A DNA stretch of 64,000 nt from the NCBI GenBank assembly GCA_019916065.1, contig CM034240.1, forward strand, positions 46,202,026 through 46,266,025, in the 5' to 3' direction. The DNA comes from Vitellaria paradoxa. Lineage: Eukaryota > Streptophyta > Magnoliopsida > Ericales > Sapotaceae. Made by a program: the position numbers and the translations under genes. Below, one piece after another: positions 1-11,905 of the stretch. Within the stretch, counting starts at the first letter, position 1. Each line of letters starts with the position of its first letter. The notes under the pieces are model-generated. The model was not told the DNA's origin and made no database searches. It worked only from the letters and a program-made list of their open reading frames with translations.

Positions 1-248
1 ATTGTTGCCTAAAAAAAAATAATAATAATAAGTTACCTAGTAAAGCAGCCTAATTACTTCAAATGTAGATTGCAGTCTGCAGGAAGCCTAAATGTTATAA
101 AATTCTTAGCTTGAATGGACAACAATTGGCTTCCTTTTAAGGTAATTATGAAGTTGTATCAGTGCTTCAACATGCACAATCTCACAATTCACAAATTATA
201 TCCACTTGGCTTTCGCATGCCCATGGAAATCTAAATTTAGAATTGCAA

Positions 249-426
249 GGTGTAACTCTACAGAGAAATCCATAAATTTAAGAGACAACATTTGACTTAC
301 TTCCGGAGTAATTACCGAGTATGATTCATCAATACTTGGTGTACCTCTACAGAGAAATCCATAAATTGAAGAGATAACATTTTACTTCCTTCCGGAGTAA
401 TTACCAAGTATGATTCATCAATACTT
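249..426. repeat. 89-bp direct tandem duplication in a REC intron
   Basis: Two adjacent copies, 249-337 and 338-426, each starting GGTGTA and ending CATCAATACTT, with a handful of substitutions between them. They lie in the intron after the last visible REC exon. No coding content is seen in 1-873; this stretch is intron. Confidence 0.85.
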
Positions 427-873
427 AGCATTCACATTCATTACCATAAGCACCTTCGTTTTCACATGCCTATAAGAATCTAAAATGATTCAGGATCAAA
501 ATATTTGAGTTTCTAATTTGTTTCAGGCATTTTACAATTTATGGTACTTGAATTTAATGTAACTACAAATCTTTTTTTTTTTTTTTTTGGTAATTAACTA
601 CAAATCTTTTTGTTCCAATTGCCTTCGTAATTTTGTATCATTCTGTCAACTTTAACAGATCATTAATAATTAAAGATGTTATTTCTTCTTAAAATACATA
701 AAATTACCGGTAAATAGTGAAATGCAAAGAAAAAAAGAAAGCTGCTCAAGACAATAATGACAACAAACAAATATGTATATAAATGACACCGTCTAATTCA
801 GGAAAGTGAACCAAGTTATTACTTGGAAAATACAGTTGGGCTCCAACAAAAATTTTTTGAAAGATCGTGCTAC

Positions 874-3800
874 CTGATTAAAGTCTCCAGTATGATACAG
901 CACGACAGCTAATAGACTGTAGGCACTTGCAGTTGTTCGATGATAGGGACCACAAACAGCAATCATCTTTGCCAATGCCTTCAAATAAAATGGTCCACAA
1001 AATTGAGATTGCCTCTCATGCTAATTAAGAATAGAATTAAATACAGATTAGATAGCTTTGGTACCTTAGTTCCATTGTTGACAGCATCTTCTAGCTTTCC
1101 TTTGTCCAATGCAATCTTGGATGACTCCAATAGGGTTCGTCCATCTGCAGAATAGCATCCTACATGCTGCAAAGCAAAGTTCAGGCATCTTGGTCATTGC
1201 AAAGCACATTACTTGCCGGATTTATATTGCAAATTAATCAAAGTAAATGCAATTTGTGTAATAATGCCAATTAGAGACAGGGAGTCTTACTTTACACACA
1301 GGAACCATGCTGATAATATCAGATTTCCTAAAAGGGTTTGAGCTTTCCAGATCATAGTCTCTTGGAAGCAACTCCAATCCAACCTAGAAAAAAAAAATCG
1401 TTAGAAACTCATTTTAACAAAATCAGTATTTAGGGCAATAAAAAGGGATGTTACCTTATGGCAAAGTCCTCGAAGAATAGTTAACTTCCTCAAGTGTTGA
1501 AACTCATCTTTTAGCCTCCAGCCAAATCTTTTGGCTAGAAATGAACGTAACCACTGCAATTTAAGAATGTGTTCCTCATACATGTGGTTGTTATCTTCCA
1601 CTGTGAAGCCCCCAAGCAAGAAATTCAAGCACGAAGCTATTTCTGTGGATAAATCTGCCACATTGTTAACAGATGCAATAACAGCTCTAAGTACATGCTT
1701 GAAAGCTCGAGTGACCATCTCATGAATACAAAGTGACTGTATATGAGGCAGCTTCTCTGCAAGTTCAACCTGGTTTTCACAATGAGATTAGAGCCAAAAA
1801 AAAAAAAAGTTAATGTAGTAAGAATAAAGTTTACACACCCCAACTCAAAATCATGCTTCTTATGAAGATTTGTCTTATGCATATTTAATATAATTGGTCA
1901 AGTTAGTAAAAAAATCAATTTCCTTCAAGAAGTAAGATTTACATAAACAACATTGCACACTCATAGCAGAGCCAAATGGGCTAGAGATATTAATTTCAGC
2001 TTAACGTAATCGGAAATGAGCTGGGTGTTCACACAAGATCGCGTGTGAAAAAGAGATGAATTATCTTCTTACCACACGACCTAAAGAGCGCATTTGTAAT
2101 CCTCTAAGATGCATAAAGTCAGTCAGAGTGCGTCCATCAACTGGAGAAAGTTCAAGTGATCCAAAATCTGTCACCTAAATAAAACAAGGGGTCTCAATTA
2201 TTGATGTTAAGACTTTAAATAACTTTCCAGTTTGAACAAACTCAATTATACACTAACTAATAACTATTACCAGCTTAGGCAAAGCAATCTCATCATAATA
2301 CTTATTTGCCTTCTTGAGGAGCTCATCCACTGACTGTTACAAGAAGCAAATTTGAATGATCTCAATAGAAAAATAATAAGACATAAACCCCTACAGAAAC
2401 AGTGAAAAAAAAAGCAAAGAAAAGAAAAGCAGCATCAATTACAACACGAATAACAAGGGACATACTACTCATACCATTCATCAGTTGAGAAAAGTTTAAA
2501 GTATATCAATGTTACACAAACTCTTCTATTTCCTCTAGTACAACAAGCAAGGTATATAACAATGCAAGGCTATGGAAAATGTGTCAAGACACATGGGAAC
2601 CTTTAATTTTTAAAGGAGGAGGAGGAGGAGGGGGGTCACACTTAAAAGTAAGTAATTTTTTCTAACTTTTTATGTGGATGGGAAATAGAAGTCTCCTTTA
2701 TTATTCGCTAAATACATTAAATTTTAAGTACATTCCCTAAACAATAATATCCTTTTTCCATGTATATTGTATAACAAACAATATAATTAAATGTTCATCA
2801 TTTGTTCATCAATACATAATTTTTGGATACGCATTCTTCCATCCATGATTAAAGATTTAAGAAAATGATACTTGAACATACCTCCCTTTCCCTAACACCA
2901 ATACTCACAATCGAATCCATGTAACAAACAAGGAAGGAAATGTATTGACACACAATAGCATCAAACTTTAAAGTGGAGATTGCCAGATATTTGAAGAAAG
3001 TTTCTCACACCTTTAGATGAAGACCTGTTCCAGTTTCTTTCAGACGCAAGAAAGATTCTTCGGAAATAAATTTCTTCAACTCAGCCTCACCATTGGAGTT
3101 GCCATTGTTTAGATCCCCCACGCTGCTTCCAACAGTCAGGCTGCCAACTCCAGAATCATTTTCGTCGTTATCACCTGTGCTGTTCATATTCTCTGTTTTC
3201 TTTTCCCTCCTCTTCAGCATTTTAAATTTCTTCCCTAGTCCTTTAACCTCCAAATCAGACTTATTATCATCCTGAGAGTTTTTAGAACTGTTGCTGAGTG
3301 GTGTTTCCTGCTTTTGTAGATGCTGTACCCAACAAGAACCCAGTTCCCATCTAATAGACCTTTCAGATACAACTGGCTTCTCGTCTAACTTCCTCAAGCT
3401 CTCCTCAATCACTCTATGAGCTAGACATCTTGATGTTTCACGGACATCCAGCTTAGACTGAGATGATTGCTCTCCACTAAACAATTCGACACTGCATGAC
3501 TCATGAAGCAGAACCCTTAAGCTGTAAAAAGTTTTATTCCCAGTTAGTCACTGCATGAACCTATATAACAAGGCCAACAGTTTAAATAATTTTCAAATTA
3601 AGAAGCAGACATGAATCACTTATCTGCTTCATAAAGTTAACAAGCATAAAGCACTGCACTATATGTAGTGTGAGTCAATCCAACAAGTACTCTTTTAGTT
3701 CCTCTGTTACTCATCAAACATAAAATTGGACTGTGGACTCAGCATGAACTCTCATAAATTCATACTAACAATTTCCCAAAAAAAAAAAAAAAATACTGCT

Positions 3801-6800
3801 AACCATCAGTTCAGACTTCCTTTACAGTGAGATATTAATACCACGTAATGCACTGTGATGTGATTTGTAGAGACTTATAATGGATATAAACTAAATGCCA
3901 AATCATTTCACAACCTTTTGTATCCTTAAAGGCATCACTGCCCGTTAAGACATGTTTTATGGGTTTGCAAATGTGGATTATGGATCCTAACCTATTAACG
4001 TTGAGAGCATTTGCTCCACCATCTGGTTGATCATCAATTTCAATATCTAGAGATTGGCACTTTCTCAGCTTCACATCACCAGCAACCTTTACAATTGCAG
4101 TGTAACCACAATGTCGTACAACAACAACACCCAATGACGATGTATCCTGCAAAAGTTAACTATATTGCTTCAGTTCTCCTGATGAGGGAAAGGAGAAAGA
4201 GGAAATGAACAATTAAACAGCAAATTGACACTTGAAAATAAGTTCAGTAGTTTCAGAGAACTTCAGCAGCAATCCTGATGTCTCAATTCTTCTAAATCCA
4301 TGTTTCTTTCAAAATTCAACTTAGATTATAACCAACCTTACAGATGCAACATATAAACTTTGATCAAATAAGAGAACTTTAAGAATTTGATCCAAAGCTT
4401 CGTCAATAGAAAATTTTCACCCGAAAGCTAATATGCCATTGCAGCAATTGTTAATACAGGATGACAACAAATATTTCAAAAAGCAAAATGGATTTTTTCT
4501 AGGACCCAAATAGTTGGCATATGGCTTTGTTGACTTCAGTTATTCAATCAGACAACCTGAAGCTAAGATTTATTTGGAACAAATGAGTAGGTTACAGAAA
4601 CATAATCTGGGCAGCATTCAGATTGGGTATCTCTGATGAAATTGATGAAGAAAACAAGCGCTGGCAAATAGAAAAGGGTCACCCTACGTATCTAGAGTTC
4701 AACTTCAAATAAGGCATTGAATTACCCAAATAAACGAAAAATTAAAAAATGTACAGCTAAGGAAATGGCACTTACATGAATAACTACACTCTCATCTGCA
4801 GTTACACCTTTAAGTAAACTCCTTTGAGCAACTTCCTCAGCAGACGTACCCAATGATACACTGTCAATAAGTTTCATGTCAGACTTTACGCTTGCATCTG
4901 CTGCATCTCGTTGTACTATAATAGATAAATCCCCCACACGATTCTCATACAAGATTGAGCCTGAAAGAAAATTCATTGAATCTCCTTGTTCCTTCAAAGA
5001 GAAATCTATCACTTTGCGTATGGCTGAAACAGCTTTAAAGATTGAGATATCAACAAACAGGTTATGAAGAAAAAATGCTTTTCGATCTCGGACCACCCTC
5101 TCGTCTTCAGTTTTGCACGGAAGGCTTGCCAATATCGCAAAATCTGTGGCCCAAGGTCTACTATCATATTCATCATATCTTCCATGACCCCCACCATTGC
5201 CACCCCAATTCTCGTCTTCCATTGGAAGGGGTAGGAAATTTGATGGATGATCAGCAACAGACGGAGGGATAAGCCAAGTGTTGGCACGAAAACCATACGG
5301 AAGGTTACCAAACTGAAAAGAAAAATTAAACCAAAAGTTGAGTCACTACTTATTTAACAATTATTATATTTCAAATGGATGGTTTCACAAGTGAACAAAG
5401 AACTCACCTTATTGTGTTCCACAAAAGCTTTCATCAATGATTCATATGCCTGCTCCAACAGTAAATTGTTAGCCACCAATTCAACAGTCATATTTGGGAT
5501 CGAATTCTAACAAGTTATACAGCTTAAAAATAATGCACACAAGCTTAACCCAATTGAGGCCATTGACTAATAAAGTTGGAAAAGATAACTGCTACATTAA
5601 TTTCTTCACCTAACCAAGTTAGTTTGAAGACAAGACTACAAGAGGCAGACAAATTTGTATTTTGCTCTTTTGCTTTTCGCTACTAATTTTTTTGCAAGTA
5701 AATACCAAGGAGGAATGATATGTTATTGTTAAGACACCAATTGTCTCCAAAGCTAAAACTTTTAGAAACTGGGCCTAACAATGTATATCAACCCATCTGA
5801 TTCTAATCTCCCCCTTAACCCTCAACCTTTTCTTGTATGTTGGACCATGGAGGCAAAATGAATTAAATTAAACAGGGGGCACCAACAAAAGGATAAAGAA
5901 CATTATAACAAATGGGGGAACAAACATAGCTAACAACAATTGAACCCAGGGCCTCCTACGGCAAAAGCTTTGACACCATGTTACAACATTGCTTGCCCAA
6001 AACGTTTAGTCTATTAGGAAATAAATCCAACAACATATACCGAGCCATCTAACAGTTATAAAGAAATGGGAAAGTAAGTGAGAATGCGAAATCCTCAGCA
6101 ACAACAGCTTATGAATTGAAAATAAAAAGTGCTTACATTTGTGAAAGCCCGGCTGAGCTGCTGTAGAAGATCCACCAGGGAGTGGCTTTGCAGAGAATGT
6201 TTTCCCAAAGTGTAGAACCCTTTTACTGATGCGAATACTTGTATTAACTTCCCATTGCAGATCTTAATCTGCACAAGTGAATCAGATGATCATCCATGGG
6301 GAGGTAGAGAAGAAAGAAAGAACAGGCAACAAATTTGATGTTCTAATATTTTAACACCACCATTTTGCCTTATAAGAAAAATATTGTTTACATGCACCAT
6401 GCTTTGTTTCCAATATTTTAACAACCCTATGATGTTGTTTCACAAGAGTGGTCAACAATTATTTCTTTCTTTCCCAGCTTTTGGGCATTTTTTTTTTTTA
6501 GCACAAGAAGAATCACAACACGTAATTGGGGGAGGGGTTGCCGCGAATGGAACCTGGGTGGTAAGCGGCCTAAGTCAATATCACAAACAACTCTGATCAA
6601 GGCACACGATGCAGTTAGTTGAACGCAAAAAAGAATAATTCTATTATGTGCTTTTGTACTTACAACGAGCCCAAAAAAACGTAATTAAACTAAAATTTAG
6701 GGTGACAATTACATATATGCTATCTTAACAATAATAATAATAACAATAATAACAATAATAATAATAATAATAATAATAATGTTATTAACCAAAAATGTAA

Positions 6801-9469
6801 TTCTTATTATTAAAAAATAACAAAAAATGGAACTGGATGCTTTACAATTAGCCAAAAAGATGGGGGCTTATTTCCATTAAGTAGAAAGAACAGGGAAAAC
6901 TAGCAATTGACGAATAACTACTAATTTGAAGTCTTAACTCATTAATTCAAAAATATTCAAAAATGAAACGGGCTGCTTTACAATTAGCAAAAAGACAGGG
7001 GTCTATTTGCATTAAGTAGAGAGAACATGGGCAATTAATAGTTGGCGAAAATATATGGGCAAGCACCTGCATTTCGAAGTAATCACCATTTCGTCCCTGT
7101 CCCTCTTCCCCTTCATTTCGCTCCAGTCTCTTCAAATCTGCACAGCGATGTCAGCGAGTAAAAGAAAGAGAGAAGTTTCGGATTTTTTTTTTTTTTTGAT
7201 ACTTTAGCACCCTAGCGAAAGGACAAAAAGAAAAAGACTTACGCAGGATTGGAGAAGAAAGATGAGAGAAGGAGAAGAAGTCGTAGAAATCGGAGAGCTT
7301 TGGAATGGGGTGAATGGCAGCCATATCGTAACTCTCAGAAACCGGCGAGGCCGACATCTCCGTTGATAGGACTTCTCCATTGGAAGGAGACGGTGGCCGC
7401 GGGACCGTCGAGGCGGCGGGGTTGGCCTTGGTCTTCTTGGCTCGACCTTCGGTTGCGCCGGGGGTAGGCCTTCCGCCCTTCGGCTTGGCGAAGCGCGTCG
7501 TGCACGCGACAATGTCCAGTAGCCTCCGCACGTGCGCCAAGGATTGGGACTCCTCCGTGTAGTCCTCTGAAAAGTCAGTGGCATTTATGTAAATAATGAG
7601 GAAGGGTTGGGTCATAATCAGAAACACACACAGAATTCCGTTTTTCTCCGTAAGAAGGAAATAAATTTAAAAAACTCGAATAAAAAAAGAAAACTATAAT
7701 ATTTATTTTACAATATAAAAATAATAAATAAATATGGATTTAACATTTTATTAAAAAAATTATTTCTTAACAAGGCTAAAGAAGGATGTTGAATTACATA
7801 ATTGACACAAGCAAATATTAAGGGAAATGAATGACGAGCAGCATCGGATTCGTAGGCATTGAGGACGAATTAAAACTATTGATAAATGCAAAAAAATTAG
7901 AAAAAACATAAATACAATATAAAATAGATAATTAAATTTAGAACTGACACGACTTAATTTAATTTTAAAATAAATTAATTTTTAATATATGCATTCAGTT
8001 TTAAAAACAAAAACAAGATGCATAATTATGAATCTGAACTATACTCATAAACAAAAATGACACTTATACTCAATATGTGTAATTAATATATACTATTATA
8101 TAAACAAAATATTAGGGATAATAGCGAGATTTTAAAATTTATGAAATTTTATTTCGATGAAATTTTTTTCTTCCCAAAATACTGTTAAATTTCTTATAAC
8201 TACCTATAATTTAAATGGTATTAAAAAATAAATTTTTATAATTATCATATAATTAAATAATTTCACTCATTTATACTTTTATATTTCATAAAAACCCTTT
8301 AGCTACTTACTAATTTTGTAACTTTTTATTTTCTATAAATGCTCCTTAATTAGTTATTAATACCCTTAACTACTTATTATTTGGGCCACGTTTGCTAATT
8401 GTTTATAATTTTATTTCAATTACAATAAAATTTTAATAAAAATCACACAAAGCATGGGCCACCTTCTAGTCTATTTAATTTTGCGCGAGAAAATTTTAAG
8501 TCAAACTGTGAATGACTAGTCTTGAGATATGAACTTTACACAAATCAACAATTAAAATCCAACTATTGTTATGACTGACAATAATCCTCAATCATATTTA
8601 TGAAAGGCATTTTTTTTTTTTTTGTGATGGTAAATCTTCCCAAATAAGGTCATATTGAACTCACCTTTTTAAAGTAAGATCATACTAAATTCACTTTTCA
8701 CAAAGTTGAAACATCAATGGACTAACCTTGAGATAAACATCAATGGACTAACCTTGAGATATGAATTCGACGTAACTCAACAATCAAAATCCACTCTTAA
8801 TTATAACTATAACTTGGCGGTGATCCCCATCACATTTATGAAATATGAAAGGCTTTTTTGTTTTTTCTTGTGATAAGAAATCTTCCCAAAACAAGATCAA
8901 ATTGAAGTCACCTTTCGTGAAACAACCACCCCGGACCCCGAACCATCCCCAATTAATACGAATTTATACAAACCGGACACACAATTTATACAAATTTGCA
9001 GTTTTGTGCTCTGTGCAGTGGCATCATTTTTATGCCAACATACCAATTTTTTCAAAGATAATAGAAAAAAAAAAATGAGATCAGCCCTGTTTGGTACCAT
9101 AAAAAATTATCAAAATTTATCAATTTTAACTATTTTTTATATTTTTCTGTAATTAAAATTTTTCACATTTCACTTTTATGTTACATCTTTTTACTTTTAT
9201 TATATTTTTTATCTTATTTTTTTATCAACCAAACATCTCCTTGAAAAAGGGCAACGACAGAATATCGAAAGCATCCAACTGCCCTATGTCAGACTATTGT
9301 AAAGCATCTAACTGCCCTTTCCTCAGGCACGTGCTCTTCCGCCATCCATGAATCTCGCCAAGTCTTCCAAATTTTCTTTTTCCCTTTATTTAATAATATT
9401 ATATGCAAAAAGGTCTCCATCAAATTAGCTAAATATCTCTTCATAATCACCCGTCGAAATTATAGGTAA

Positions 9470-9500
<31 letters not shown>

Positions 9501-9776
9501 TATCATTAAAAACTCTAATGTACGACATTGCGCACACTGCCAATTTGCTACCACTGTTACCATCAAATTCAGCCTCCAACTAGCTAATTCATAAAGCCAT
9601 GATAAAATTTAACTGTCTGAATTTATTTAAATATTTTTAATAAAAAATATATAAAAATATTTAAATATATTTAAACAATTAAATTTTAATTCAGTACCTC
9701 GGACATATGATGTCAATGTGACGTCAACCCCCCGCAATCCCATTCCCAGACCCCAAAAATTAATAATTACAAACTC

Positions 9777-9819
<43 letters not shown>

Positions 9820-10572
9820 ATATAAAAGCATAAACCTACCTTCAACCATCCTCAGCAAACATGGCTTCAGAGAAACAACCTCCAACCTATCATTCAACAT
9901 ATGCCCTTTAACCTGTTCAAAACAAAATAATTATATTTAAATTAAATTCTTACATAATAAAAAAAAATCAGACACATTATTCTATATTATGGACAAAATA
10001 AATTCTTGTTTATATTGGGAAAATTAGATGAGAATTTAGATTTATATATATATCTATATATATTTGAAGACTTACCTCATGGGATAATGAATAGTTTGTG
10101 AGGTGGCATGTTTCTACATTGACTGCTAGCAGCTTCTTCACATCAAGCACCTTATCAGTTGAGATTCCCTTCATTTCCCAGAAAAAAAAAAAAAAGTTTA
10201 GTCAGAAGACCGTCAATAAGCTTAAAATAGAATTAAAAGGTCAAGTAGTTAAAATAAGCTTAATTACAATTTAAAAAAATATGTGCTATTTTTGAGGAAA
10301 AGATTTGACCATATACCTTGAGAACAACTTGAGTGTCATATGGGGTGATGACAGTAATGTCAAGAACAGTGGGTACAACTGCAAAATAGAAGCAACAAAT
10401 TTATAAATAAATAAATAAGAAATTAGTTGATATATATATATATATATATATGCACAATATATATACATATGTATGTATATGTATGGAAGGGGGAAAGACA
10501 ACCTTTCTCTTCTTTCTTCTTCTTCTCTGCCTTGGCTCTACTGCCCTTTCCTCGATTCGACCTTGGGGCCAT
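874..10572 (-). CDS. REC-type CLU family protein (REDUCED CHLOROPLAST COVERAGE-like), 5' 17 exons, 3' end outside window
   Basis: Exons read on the minus strand: 10572-10503, 10378-10317, 10168-10076, 9912-9840, 7566-7243, 7137-7067, 6268-6137, 5449-5408, 5312-4776, 4146-3992, 3521-3011, 2333-2271, 2174-2073, 1769-1455, 1383-1291, 1166-1065, 978-874. All introns are GT-AG and the frame stays open for exactly 950 codons; the chain then runs off the left edge. The start is the ATG giving [10 protein letters not shown] followed by a lysine-rich stretch. Residues about 24-99 form the CLU N-terminal ubiquitin-like region ([17 protein letters not shown], then [13 protein letters not shown]). Further landmarks are [39 protein letters not shown] and [19 protein letters not shown] (CLU core), and [20 protein letters not shown] starting the TPR part. 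Known for the family: Arabidopsis REC proteins affect the cell area occupied by chloroplasts, and the related FRIENDLY affects mitochondrial distribution. I infer a REC rather than FRIENDLY orthologue; the subgroup is uncertain. Intron 4 (2.3 kb) is repeat-rich. Confidence 0.93.
5939..6057. repeat. Dispersed plant repeat, copy A (REC intron 7)
   Basis: The core at 5996-6057, around GTCTATTAGGAAATAAATCC, is closely matched in the same orientation at 21204-21263. Upstream it carries the phrase GAACCCAGGGCCTCCTACGG followed by GACACCATGTTACAAC, wording I recognise as typical of a common dispersed repeat in dicot introns. The class is not determinable by eye. Confidence 0.5.
6728..6781. repeat. 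AAT/AAC trinucleotide microsatellite in REC intron 6
   Basis: Runs of AATAAT broken by AAC units. Simple sequence with no sign of function. Confidence 0.9.
8514..8990. repeat. Nested direct duplications in REC intron 4
   Basis: A segment starting GACTAGTCTTGAGATATGAA at 8514 recurs, diverged, from 8746. Both copies pass through AAAATCCA, CATATTTATGAAAGGC or its variant, TTGTGAT, AAATCTTCCCAAA and GTCACCTTT or its variant; the offset is about 232 bp. At the junction, a 26-bp unit containing CATCAATGGACTAACCTTGA is itself repeated (8711-8736 and 8737-8762). Confidence 0.75.
9780..9811. repeat. (TA)n microsatellite in REC intron 4
   Basis: About 16 uninterrupted TA units. Similar shorter TA tracts lie at 9469-9490 and 10431-10451. 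Confidence 0.95.
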
Positions 10573-11170
10573 TCCTCTTTTTCCTTCTCTTTTTTGCTTT
10601 GAATTAATGTCTTTTTGGAGGCAAATTCAAAAACCTGTTTCAGATGATATTACTAATAACAATAAGATTAGAGCAAAAAAGACTCAAGCCAATGATAATG
10701 ACGATGATGATGATCAAGGACTCTGCAAATTGTGAACCACACACACAGCAAGAGACTGAAGGGAGAAGTGTAAAAAGAAGAGGAGAAGAGAACTGATGAA
10801 AGAGGGAGGGGGTTGGTTTGAAAGAGATGGAAAGTGGAGGAAATTATATGAGGATTTTGAAGAAGATAGGATAAGGGTTTTTGGGTTTACCCTCTTACGG
10901 ATTTGTGAGAAATCCTGACCTCTCCTTCCTGCTAGAGCTTGATTGCTCTCTCTCTCTCTCTCTCTCTAAAACTCTGTAAACACAATACCTGTGATGCCCT
11001 TTTTAAGACCATGAACAGCCCATGCACCAGGACAAAAATCAAAATAGGTGGGGGCCAGAAGCGACCGTTGAGTTTCCGCCACGTGGCAGGTCGATTAGTG
11101 GGTCCCCAGTGTGGCGGACTACCTTGTTTTATCACGTGTTGGGACTCCCTTAAACAGATTGGTTGATTTT
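10573..11170 (-). promoter_or_regulatory. REC gene leader and promoter region with two G-box cores
   Basis: Upstream of the REC ATG at 10572. 10573-10945 is probably 5' UTR and is purine-rich on the minus strand. 10946-10967 is a (TC)n tract, read as (GA)n by this gene, a common element near plant transcription starts. CACGTG cores lie at 11080-11085 (inside CCACGTGG) and 11133-11138; these match the G-box/ABRE core bound by bZIP and bHLH factors. That they regulate this gene is inference; no TATA box was assigned. Confidence 0.45.
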
Positions 11171-11344
11171 GAGGCAACGCAGTTAATTTCGGCACTTGTA
11201 CATTATTTGGTTCCTAGGTAATTTAGATCCCCAATTTGTCACATCTTTTACAGTTCTAGCCAGTAAATTATTATTGGTGAGAGTTAATAATAAATAAAAT
11301 ATGTGAAAATTTATATTTTTTTTTATTTTTTCATAAAACATTCT

Positions 11345-11905
11345 TTTATATTTCTGTAAAATCTAGATTAATGATGTGCATAATTTGGTTAAATTTTAAT
11401 TTTCAAACTATACTGACCTAATTTAAAAAGTTTTGTTTGATTATTTATTTAGTAGCAATTAGTTTAGTTTTTTTTTTTTAAATAATAGTTATCGATTTTA
11501 GTTATGATTTTAAAATTTTAAAATCAAATAAATCAAAATAATCGAATTAAATTTACTTAATATATATATATATATGTATATATATAATTAATCTAAGTAT
11601 TCACTCCTATTAATAGTTTTGTCTTTTAAATTATCAAAGAGTAGGAAATCAATAAATCATTATAATATTTAATATACACTCTAAGTCTCAAGAAACATTT
11701 ATATGGAAATTATTATTTTATTTCTACAATTTAATTATAAAAAATATGTTCAAATTTATAAACCTATATAATCAAACCGACCACAACAAACCGATATATT
11801 TCGGTTTGATTAACGCTCGGTTAATGCATTTGTTTGGTTAGTTTAGTTATTAGTTCTAGTTTTCAAAATTAATCAGTTCGGTTGTGAAAATTTTGATTTT
11901 TAAAT
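11345..11905. repeat. Diverged GGTTTGGTT/AACCGAACC-type dispersed repeat
   Basis: Phrases such as AACCGACCACAACAAACCG, TTTCGGTTTGATTAACGC and CTCGGTTAATGCATTTG recur, along with decayed earlier versions. This wording is common in plant intergenic repeats; the exact family and limits are not visible. Confidence 0.35.
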
